64,000 nt of DNA, taken from positions 1-64,000 of the forward strand of contig JBCBZW010000012.1 in assembly GCA_039815145.1 (NCBI GenBank), in the 5' to 3' direction. The DNA is from Pseudomonadota bacterium. Lineage in GTDB: Bacteria; Pseudomonadota; Gammaproteobacteria; Steroidobacterales; JBCBZW01. This document shows, one piece after another, positions 18,336 through 24,963 of the stretch; positions within the stretch are counted from its first letter, which is position 1, and every line of letters starts with the position of its first letter. The notes under the pieces were generated by a model. That model saw nothing but the letters and a program-made list of their open reading frames with translations, was not told the origin of the DNA and made no database searches. The position numbers were made by a program, and so were the translations under genes.

Positions 18336-20324
18336 TCAGCGCGCCGTCGCCTCCCGGTGCACTCGCGGCAGGGCGAAGGCCAGGAGGTAGTCGCCCCTGC
18401 CCTCCCCGTCCACCCGCGTACCGCCCGCGGCGATCACCACGTACTGACGCCCCCCGAAGGCGTAGGACATGGGCGTGGCGTAGGGCTGCGCCGGCAGGGT
18501 CGTCGACCACACCTCCTGCCCCGTCGCCGCCTCGAAGGCGGCCAGTCCGTAGTTGTGAGGCGTCGCCAGGAACACGAGCCCACCGCCAACGGCCACCGGC
18601 CCGCCGGCGGCGAGGTAACCCCACTTGGCGACGGCTGCCGCTGGATCGACGCCAGGCGCTCGACTCACGGGCGTTTCCCAGCGCACCTCGCCGGTGGACG
18701 GATCCAACGCGACCAACGTCGACCACGGCCCGCGTTGGCAGGGCAGGCCCGTCTGCCGATCGTAGACGTCGTAGCGCGCCATGCCGTAGGGCGTACCGGC
18801 CTGGGCCGTGAACTGCGCGGGAACGCCGCCCATCTCCCCCTTGCGCGCGGCCGCACGGAACTGCGCCCGGGGAATCAGCCGCACCACGGTGGGGATGCGG
18901 TTGATGGCGACGAAGGCCAGGCCGTCGGACGGGGCGTAGGCCATCGACCCCCAATTGGCACCGCCGAAGTTGCCGGGGTAGAGGAGCGCGCCCCGGTCGA
19001 CGCTCGGCGGGGTAAAGATGCCCCTGTAGTCGACGCCATCGAGCTGACGATCGCAGCGCTCGCGATGCCCGTCATCCGATGCCCAGCGAACGAATTCATC
19101 AGGCGTTGTGGGATGCAGGCGGAGCGCCGGGAAGGGCTGCGTCTTGGCGGCCTCCTCGCCCGGTGCGCTGGACGCGGGCACGGGTCGCTCCTGGATCTCG
19201 TGCAGCGCCTCCCCAGTCTCGCGATCGAAGACGAAAACGAAGCCCATCTTGGTGGCGAGGACGACGGCGGCGACCGCCTCCCCCTCGTGGGTCACGTCGA
19301 TGAGCATCGGCTGGGACGCGAGGTCGTAGTCCCACAGGTCGTGGTGCACGAGCTGCCGCGCCCACACGAGCTCGCCGGTGCTTGCGCGCAAAGCAACGAG
19401 GGAGTTGGCGTACTTGCCGTCGCCCAGACGGGCGCCGCCGTAGAAGTCCGGCGAGGGCGAGGTGGTGGGCAGGAAGACGAGGTCGCGATCAGGGTCGGCA
19501 GCCATGGCGGACCACACGTTCGCCGCCCCCGTATCGCCGGCAGTCCCCGCCACCCAGCTCTGCGCGCCCGGGGCGTCCTCAGAACGCGGCAGGGGATCGA
19601 AGGCCCAGCGTTGGCGACCGCTGCGCACGTCGAAGGCGCGCACGGTGCCGCGATCCAGACGCACCCCGCCGTTGTCGCCCACGGAGGACCCGACCACCAC
19701 CACGTCGCCCACCACCGTGGGCGGCGTCGTCACCGAGTACTCGCCGCGACGGTAGTTGGCGACACCTCGCGACAGGTCGACCTCGCCCTTGGCGCCGAAG
19801 TCCTGGCACGGTGTGCCGGTGTCGCCGTCGAGGGCGATCAAGCGCGCGTCGAGGGTGCCGAGGAAGATGCGCGTGCTGCAGTGGCTCGCCGCGTCCGTGA
19901 CGGGCGTCGCCGGCGCCTGCCAGGCACTCACGCCTCGCGAGGTGTACATCTCCGAGAAGCGCACCTCGAAGTTCACTTCCGGGTCGTACTGCCACAGCGC
20001 CTCGCCGCTCGCCGGATCGAGAGCGACGACGCGGTTGAAGCCCGTGCTGATCACGAGCTTGCCGTCCACCAACACGGGGGTGGCCTTGAAGTGGGAGGCC
20101 GGGTCGACGCCCTCACCCGTGGCATCCCCCGTGCGAAAGCGCCAGGCCTCGGCCAGGTGAGTGACGTTGGCGGGCGTGATCTGGGAGACATCCGCGTAGC
20201 GCGTGCCCGCGGCGGTGCCTCCGTATTGCGGCCAGGGAGAGGCTGCGAAGGGAGGGCCCTCGGCCGCAGTCAGCGAGGTCGCCAGCCACAGCAGCGGCAA
20301 GGTCGTCCAAGCGCGATTGTCCAT
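18336..20324 (-). CDS. PQQ-dependent dehydrogenase (exported quinoprotein)
   Basis: This is a beta-propeller quinoprotein of 662 residues with a cleavable signal (TTLPLLWLATSLTAAEG) and no N-terminal membrane domain. It is therefore periplasmic, unlike membrane-bound glucose dehydrogenase. Propeller repeats are seen as VVALDPASGEALWQYDP, LIALDGDTGT, LVALRASTGELVWARQ, LVALDPSTGEVRWETP and AFEAATGQEVW. The opening WPQYGGTAAGTRYA is typical of glucose/polyol-type enzymes. No haem motif (CxxCH) is present. The ATG at 20324 is placed at the signal peptide; the open frame further upstream has no protein character. PQQ synthesis genes are not in the window. The substrate is unknown. Confidence 0.87.
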   Translation of the reverse strand: MDNRAWTTLPLLWLATSLTAAEGPPFAASPWPQYGGTAAGTRYADVSQITPANVTHLAEAWRFRTGDATGEGVDPASHFKATPVLVDGKLVISTGFNRVVALDPASGEALWQYDPEVNFEVRFSEMYTSRGVSAWQAPATPVTDAASHCSTRIFLGTLDARLIALDGDTGTPCQDFGAKGEVDLSRGVANYRRGEYSVTTPPTVVGDVVVVGSSVGDNGGVRLDRGTVRAFDVRSGRQRWAFDPLPRSEDAPGAQSWVAGTAGDTGAANVWSAMAADPDRDLVFLPTTSPSPDFYGGARLGDGKYANSLVALRASTGELVWARQLVHHDLWDYDLASQPMLIDVTHEGEAVAAVVLATKMGFVFVFDRETGEALHEIQERPVPASSAPGEEAAKTQPFPALRLHPTTPDEFVRWASDDGHRERCDRQLDGVDYRGIFTPPSVDRGALLYPGNFGGANWGSMAYAPSDGLAFVAINRIPTVVRLIPRAQFRAAARKGEMGGVPAQFTAQAGTPYGMARYDVYDRQTGLPCQRGPWSTLVALDPSTGEVRWETPVSRAPGVDPAAAVAKWGYLAAGGPVAVGGGLVFLATPHNYGLAAFEAATGQEVWSTTLPAQPYATPMSYAFGGRQYVVIAAGGTRVDGEGRGDYLLAFALPRVHREATAR

Positions 20325-20503
20325 GCGTCGATCCTGAGTGTTCCAACACGAGGCGCAGAGCCTAAGCGCCCGATTCGGATCCCCACAGGGCTTTGTGACG
20401 AACGCCGCAATGATGATGCGAAGGGATGAGGGGATGAGCGGAAAATTTGCTGGGAAATCAGCATCTGGCCCGTATAGAGGCCGGCGATAGCACGGTCCAA
20501 ATT

Positions 20504-20545
20504 CGTACTTGCGCGCCACTTTCTCGGTTGGTCAGCAAGCGTACG
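20504..20545. promoter_or_regulatory. Possible operator of the toxin-antitoxin pair
   Basis: CGTACTTGC at 20504-20512 and GCAAGCGTACG at 20535-20545 form an imperfect inverted repeat (two extra bases in the right arm) about 45-85 bp before the antitoxin gene. This would suit autoregulation, but the match is modest. Confidence 0.3.
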
Positions 20546-20588
20546 TCCCCGGTAAACTGCGAGTTCACCGTTTCGGAGGGCCCAGCGC

Positions 20589-20819
20589 ATGGGACTATCT
20601 TTGAGCGAGCTTCGGCAAGAAATTCAAGCTCTTAAGCCTGAGGAGCGCGAGGAGCTTCTGCGCGGACTCATCGAAGATCTCGAGGGCCGTCCAGACGCGG
20701 ATGTCGCCGAGGCCTGGGAGACCGAGATCAAGCAGCGAATCGCCGACATCGACGCAGGCCGCGTGGAGATGGTACCCGGCGAGGTGGCTCTTAAACGGCT
20801 TCGCTCGGAGGTGGGCTGA
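20589..20819 (+). CDS. Antitoxin of the addiction-module-component family
   Basis: This 76-residue acidic, helical protein matches the putative addiction module component family that pairs with ParE/RelE toxins. The motif LKPEEREELLRGLIEDLE and the tail of ERRLAEI type (here IADIDAGRVEMVPGEVAL) are characteristic. A GGAGGGC Shine-Dalgarno precedes the ATG. Its TGA overlaps the presumed first codon of the toxin. Such antitoxins neutralise the toxin by direct binding and often repress the operon. Confidence 0.85.
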   Translation: MGLSLSELRQEIQALKPEEREELLRGLIEDLEGRPDADVAEAWETEIKQRIADIDAGRVEMVPGEVALKRLRSEVG

Positions 20820-21109
20820 TCCGCTTCGAGTTTCACCCGGACGCCGACGCAGAGCTTCGAGCGGCGGCGGCGGAGTATGAAACCGAGCAAGCAGGCCTTG
20901 GCAAGCAGTTCCGGGAAGAGTTCGAGAGGGTGCTCGGGCTTGCCCTAGACAACCCAGAGCTTGGTACCCCTAGCGCTTTTCGAGTGCGCCGCCTCGCTCT
21001 GCGACGCTTCCCCTACCTGTTGGTGTACGAAGCGACCGAAGGGGGTCTGCGAATCGTGGCTGTGGCCCACGGCAAGCGAAAACCCGGGTACTGGTCAAGC
21101 AGAACCTGA
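20816..21109 (+). CDS. ParE/RelE-family toxin, apparent CTG start
   Basis: This 97-residue ParE/RelE-like toxin ends in the hallmark core RRFPYLLVYEATEGGLRIVAVAHGKRKPGYW. The family normally starts M-(I/K)-x-F-x-FHPxA. Here the N-terminus reads IRFEFHPDADAEL and the codon in the Met position is CTG at 20816, forming CTGA with the antitoxin stop where ATGA is expected. A GGAGGT Shine-Dalgarno sits at 20807-20812. No ATG, GTG or TTG lies in frame before the conserved region. Either CTG is used as a weak start, keeping toxin levels low, or the start codon has been lost and the toxin is decaying. Its 3' end overlaps the convergent LytTR gene by 15 bp. Confidence 0.8.
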   Translation: MIRFEFHPDADAELRAAAAEYETEQAGLGKQFREEFERVLGLALDNPELGTPSAFRVRRLALRRFPYLLVYEATEGGLRIVAVAHGKRKPGYWSSRT

Positions 21110-21964
21110 CATCGCCGGCAGGGCTTCGCGCAGCTGCGCCGACAACCGCCGACTCACGGCGATGCGCTCCCCCGAGCGCAGTTCGAGGACGCCGCCACCG
21201 CCCGCATCACTGCGCCAATGCGCCACCTGGTCGAGGTTGACGATGGCGGAGCGATGCACGCGCAGGAAGGCCGCCCCTTCGAGGCGCGCTTCGAGGGCCT
21301 TCAGGGTGGAGCGCATCATGAAGTTGCCCTCCCCCGTGTGCAGGATGACGTAATTGCCAGCGGCCTCGATCCAATGCACGGCGCCGTGGGCGAGCTGCGT
21401 ATCCCGTCCGCGACGGGTGACGCGGAAGACCGCCTCCTCCACCGCCGCCCCCGACTCCTTCGGGGACACGTAGTTCGCCTCGCCCTCCGCGCGCTCGCGG
21501 AACACCCGGTAAGCGTTGACGATGAAGAGGATGGCGCCGTAGGTCATGAGGTCCTTACGCCATTCGTACACCAACTCCAGCGCCAGCTGGCCGCCACCGA
21601 AATCGTAGAAGCTGCCCGCGAACGCGTAAGCCAGCTTACGCAGGCCCACCATCAGCCCCACATGCAGCAGGGAGAACGGCACGGTCGCCAGCAGATGTAC
21701 GCCCAGATGCCGCCGCCAGCGCTCCGCCGTGAAGGGATAGCGCCGCTCCAGCAGGAGCACCAGGGGCAGCAACACCAAAGTGCTGATGCCACTCGAGAAC
21801 TCCCACACGAAGGGCTCCCACACGCCTACCTGGCGGCCGATGCGATGGAACTCGATGAGCACGGAGGTGGCGCCGACCGCGTTCGAGAGCGCGAGGTAAG
21901 CGATCCAGAGGCCGGCTTCGCGCCGGCGCCGATAGGCGGCTTGCATCAGGGTGCTGAGCGGCAC
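21095..21964 (-). CDS. Membrane-anchored LytTR transcriptional regulator
   Basis: This 289-residue protein has an N-terminal membrane part with four hydrophobic helices (for example GISTLVLLPLVLLL and YGAILFIVNAYRVF) and a C-terminal LytTR domain. The LytTR part shows AVHWIEAAGNYVILHTG and FLRVHRSAIVNLDQV. There is no receiver domain, so it would act as a one-component membrane regulator. The GTG at 21964 follows GAGG at about 5 nt and was preferred; an ATG at 21946 is possible. An extension to 22075 would run through the divergent promoter region. Confidence 0.85.
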   Translation of the reverse strand: MPLSTLMQAAYRRRREAGLWIAYLALSNAVGATSVLIEFHRIGRQVGVWEPFVWEFSSGISTLVLLPLVLLLERRYPFTAERWRRHLGVHLLATVPFSLLHVGLMVGLRKLAYAFAGSFYDFGGGQLALELVYEWRKDLMTYGAILFIVNAYRVFRERAEGEANYVSPKESGAAVEEAVFRVTRRGRDTQLAHGAVHWIEAAGNYVILHTGEGNFMMRSTLKALEARLEGAAFLRVHRSAIVNLDQVAHWRSDAGGGGVLELRSGERIAVSRRLSAQLREALPAMSGSA

Positions 21965-22068
21965 GAGACCTCGCCTGCTTGGAACTCGATGATCGATGAG
22001 GCGCTTAGGATCGGCGGCCTTGGCCTCAAACGCAACGCGCAAAGCGTCGCAGTGCGCCGTTCGTTGCC

Positions 22069-22097
22069 TTGACAAGCACCAAGAGAATTCGTAAGGT
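22069..22097 (+). promoter_or_regulatory. Sigma-70 promoter of the leader transcript
   Basis: A perfect -35 box TTGACA at 22069-22074, a 17-bp spacer, and a weaker -10 TAAGGT at 22092-22097 give a predicted start near 22104. It lies between the divergent LytTR gene and the leader/attenuator before the gene at 22312. Confidence 0.55.
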
Positions 22098-22132
22098 CCC
22101 GCGCCTCATCCACCGGCCGCCTGGAGGGCGCC

Positions 22133-22174
22133 ATGTTCGATCTTCAACGCTGCGTCAAGAGAGCATTCCCTTGA
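22133..22174 (+). CDS. Possible leader peptide (13 codons)
   Basis: A very short frame, MFDLQRCVKRAFP, has a strong GGAGGG Shine-Dalgarno five nt before its ATG. It sits about 30 nt into the predicted transcript and about 70 nt before a strong intrinsic terminator. It has no run of one amino acid, so it is not a classical amino-acid-operon leader. It could also be chance within a small RNA. Confidence 0.4.
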   Translation: MFDLQRCVKRAFP

Positions 22175-22246
22175 TTGCACCTGCGGACGAGACAACACGC
22201 TAGCAGAGCGGCTGCCAGGCCATCGGTGCGAAAGCGCCTCGCTATA

Positions 22247-22268
22247 CCCGGCAGTTGCCGGGTTTTTT
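22247..22268 (+). terminator. Intrinsic terminator / attenuator
   Basis: A perfect 7-bp stem, CCCGGCA with TGCCGGG, and a 2-nt loop are followed by six T. It is the only textbook intrinsic terminator I see in this GC-rich window. It lies 44 bp before the ATG at 22312. Upstream, CTGCCAGG (22212-22219) can pair with the left arm CCCGGCAG in seven of eight positions, a possible anti-terminator. No complete coding gene ends here, so it ends either a leader or a small RNA of about 165 nt. Confidence 0.75.
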
Positions 22269-22311
22269 GTGCCCGTTTTTCGTGGACGGGCCCCACAGCG
22301 AAGGCACCCTC

Positions 22312-23208
22312 ATGGACCTGGATATCGTGGAGGAGATCATCGCGTGCCTGCCCGATGATCGTACGCTGTTTCATTACTACCCCCAGCGTTATGCGCTGGT
22401 GTTGCTATCGCATTTGATCGGCGAGCGAACGCCTGTGAGCGATCTGCGCCGGCGCGCCTATCGCAAGCTTCTCGAGCAGCCGGCCGTGAAGGCGGCGATG
22501 GCGATGCGCGGAGACGGCCACGTCGACCCCGATACGTTCCGCGCCTACTGGCCCGCCGAGCGACCGCACGGCTTCGTGCTGACGCTCGGCACGTGGGGCG
22601 AGCGGGGGCACCACTCGTGGTACCAAACCACGCGCGGCGGCTACAACCTCGTGGTGCAGCTGAACATCAACGCTGGCGACATGGCCTGCCTGAAGCGCTT
22701 CACGGACGATCCGACGTGGTTCAACTGCTGGGGACATCCCTCGCGACGCCCCCACCAGCGCCACTATCGGGAGACCCTGGCGTGGGCACGCCTGGACGTG
22801 GACTTCGACACCAACGAGGCGCTCATCGAGGAGGTGCAAAGCGATTTCGTTCGCGACTTACAGCGCTACGTAAGCCGAGACGACGAGCCCGCGCCGCCCC
22901 TCGCCCGGCTCCTGAGGGAACTGCGCGGCCTGTGGCAGGAAGCGATGCTCACGGCGACGATCGACTTCGTGTGGCGCGAACTCGGCATCGACCACGTGTA
23001 CTACCACGAGTTCGAGACCGGCAACTGGCTGAAGGACCTGCGCTACAGCCAGCCGCCCCGCTCGCTATACGATCGCTTGCCGCGACGCTTCTGCATGACG
23101 CTCACCGGCGACGCGCCGCGAATGCTGCGCGAGCATCGCGCCTGCGCCAAGCGCCTGCGACGCCTGCCGGATGCGAAGTTCTTCCAGCTCTCGCGAGCGG
23201 CAGCTTAA
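22312..23208 (+). CDS. Uncharacterised protein with IEEVQSD motif
   Basis: This is a 298-residue cytoplasmic protein without signal or membrane helices. I do not recognise a named family. The middle, RETLAWARLD then LIEEVQSDF, and the later WQEAMLTATIDF then GIDHVYYHEFETGNW, recall a domain buried in very large phage and integrative-element proteins. Those have an IEEIQSDW motif followed by W-x-E-L-A and a GYDxIxW stretch. If right, this is a free-standing chromosomal version. The ATG at 22312 follows GAAGG; the frame further upstream crosses the terminator. Its stop overlaps the convergent cphA-like gene by 4 bp. The function is unknown. Confidence 0.75.
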   Translation: MDLDIVEEIIACLPDDRTLFHYYPQRYALVLLSHLIGERTPVSDLRRRAYRKLLEQPAVKAAMAMRGDGHVDPDTFRAYWPAERPHGFVLTLGTWGERGHHSWYQTTRGGYNLVVQLNINAGDMACLKRFTDDPTWFNCWGHPSRRPHQRHYRETLAWARLDVDFDTNEALIEEVQSDFVRDLQRYVSRDDEPAPPLARLLRELRGLWQEAMLTATIDFVWRELGIDHVYYHEFETGNWLKDLRYSQPPRSLYDRLPRRFCMTLTGDAPRMLREHRACAKRLRRLPDAKFFQLSRAAA

Positions 23209-24902
23209 GGACCGGGTGCGGCGCGGCTGCGCAACTCCTCCAGCAGGGCAGTCTGTTCGCCCAGCCCGAGCATGATCACCAGATCACCGGGCTGGGCCCA
23301 GGCGAGGGCATCGCGCAGGGATGCCACCTCGGTCTGGTGGTAGGCGAGTTGCTCAGTGCTGGCGCCGACGTCGAGGAGCGCTTGGCTAATGATCTGATTC
23401 ACCTCGCCCGGCGCTCGCCCGCGACGGTAGTCGGGCAGCTCGGACACCACCACCCGTTCGAGGCCGATGCGCCACGCGGCGTGGGCCAGGGCGCGGATAT
23501 CCTGATCGGGGCGATCCCCCGCCTGGCAGAAGCAGAGGGCGCGGCGCTTCGCCGTGCGTGCCTGGGCGATGTCGAAGATCGCCTGCATCGCATCGACGTT
23601 GTGGGCGAAGTCGAGGAGCACTTCCACGCCGTCGTCCACCGTGAAGAGATTGCAGCGTCCGGGGTTGTGATCGGCGGTGAAGTGTCGCAGCCCGGACTCC
23701 ACGGCTAACGTGTCCAGTCCCAGCGCCTTGCCCATGGCGATGGCGGCCAGGGCGTTGGCCACGTTGTGCCTGGCGGCGCCGCCGAGGGTGATCGGCACAT
23801 CGTCGACGTCGATGATCTCGCTCTCCGCCTCCCCTTCCGCGAAGCACAAGGTCTTGCCGTTGCGCGCGTAGGCTGCGCTACCGCCGGCGGCCAGGTGCAT
23901 GTGGATGAATGGCGTGTCGCCGAAGAGCGTGAACCACGTGATCGGCGAGGCGGGTGGGTGAGAAGCGGCACGCGCCACCAGGCGGGCGTCATCAGCGTTC
24001 AACACCGCATGACCCGCGGCGTCGAGGGCGTGAGTAACCACCCACTTCACCGCCAGCAATTCATCGACGCTGCGCGAGCCGAAGTCGCCGAGGTGGTCCT
24101 CGCCGATATTGGTGATCAGCGCCGCATCAGCGCGCTGCACGCCTAAGCCACGGCGTAGCAAGCCGCCGCGCGCGGTCTCCAGCACCGCGATGTCGACCTC
24201 GCGTTGGCGGGCGATCGCGCGGGCGCCACCGGGACCCGCGTAGTCGCCGCGATCGATGATCTGGTCGTCGACGCCGATCCAATCGGTCGAGCTGAGCCCC
24301 GCCTTCAGGCCCGCCGCGCGGATCATCTGCGTGAGCAAGCGCACCGTGGTGGTCTTGCCGTTGGTGCCGGTGACCAGCCCGACGGGGATGTCGAAGGTGT
24401 TCTCCGGAACCTCCGTAGGCAGGTCGGTCACCGGCCAGGTGTGGGAGCCCCGACCGATCCCCGCGGAGACTTCGTCGTCGTCGCTGAAGAACGCGACGCC
24501 GCGCGCGCCGGCCGCGTCGCGCAGGGTGAGCAGGGCCGGATTGCGCTCTTCCTCGATGACCTGCCGCAGGCGCGCGACGGCATCCTCAGTCGCCTCCTCC
24601 AGGGTCGTGCCCGCGTAGCGCTCCAGCAGCAGCGCCACCGAGTGCTCGATCAGGTCCACGGCGGCGTAGAGCGCATCGATCGGCGCCGACACGGCCAGGC
24701 ACAGCCCACCCATCACCTGGTAGGTGGTCGCCCGCTCCGCGGTCCACCCCACGGCGTTGAGGACTTCGCGGGCGATGGCCCGCCAAGCCCCGGCGATCGC
24801 CTCGGCGTCTTCGCCCTCGTCGAGGCAGAGGTTGGCCGTGGCACCCGGGTGCGCCCAGACCAGGTTCTTGCCGGTGAGCCGTCGCGCGTCGAGCAGTTCC
24901 AT
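23205..24902 (-). CDS. CphA-like Mur ligase lacking the ATP-grasp domain
   Basis: This 565-residue protein is related to the C-terminal half of cyanophycin synthetase. An N-terminal region of about 160 residues is followed by the Mur ligase P-loop VGLVTGTNGKTTTVRLL, ETARGGLLRRGLG, NADDARLVA and the ligase C-terminal motif LLDFAHNVDAMQAIFD. The ATP-grasp domain that adds Asp in full CphA is absent. It follows cphA by 61 bp on the same strand. Secondary cphA-type genes beside cphA are known in non-cyanobacterial genomes. Its role may be Arg addition, primer use or regulation, which cannot be decided here. Confidence 0.82.
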   Translation of the reverse strand: MELLDARRLTGKNLVWAHPGATANLCLDEGEDAEAIAGAWRAIAREVLNAVGWTAERATTYQVMGGLCLAVSAPIDALYAAVDLIEHSVALLLERYAGTTLEEATEDAVARLRQVIEEERNPALLTLRDAAGARGVAFFSDDDEVSAGIGRGSHTWPVTDLPTEVPENTFDIPVGLVTGTNGKTTTVRLLTQMIRAAGLKAGLSSTDWIGVDDQIIDRGDYAGPGGARAIARQREVDIAVLETARGGLLRRGLGVQRADAALITNIGEDHLGDFGSRSVDELLAVKWVVTHALDAAGHAVLNADDARLVARAASHPPASPITWFTLFGDTPFIHMHLAAGGSAAYARNGKTLCFAEGEAESEIIDVDDVPITLGGAARHNVANALAAIAMGKALGLDTLAVESGLRHFTADHNPGRCNLFTVDDGVEVLLDFAHNVDAMQAIFDIAQARTAKRRALCFCQAGDRPDQDIRALAHAAWRIGLERVVVSELPDYRRGRAPGEVNQIISQALLDVGASTEQLAYHQTEVASLRDALAWAQPGDLVIMLGLGEQTALLEELRSRAAPGP

Positions 24903-24963
24903 GAGGGATCAGCCTTTTAGCGATGATGGGCCTGGCGATATGGTCGCGACCGGAGGCCGCTCA

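Noticed and set aside
18357-20429. Long plus-strand frame opposite the PQQ dehydrogenase
   Set aside because: Antisense shadow; the dehydrogenase has a signal peptide and propeller repeats on the minus strand.
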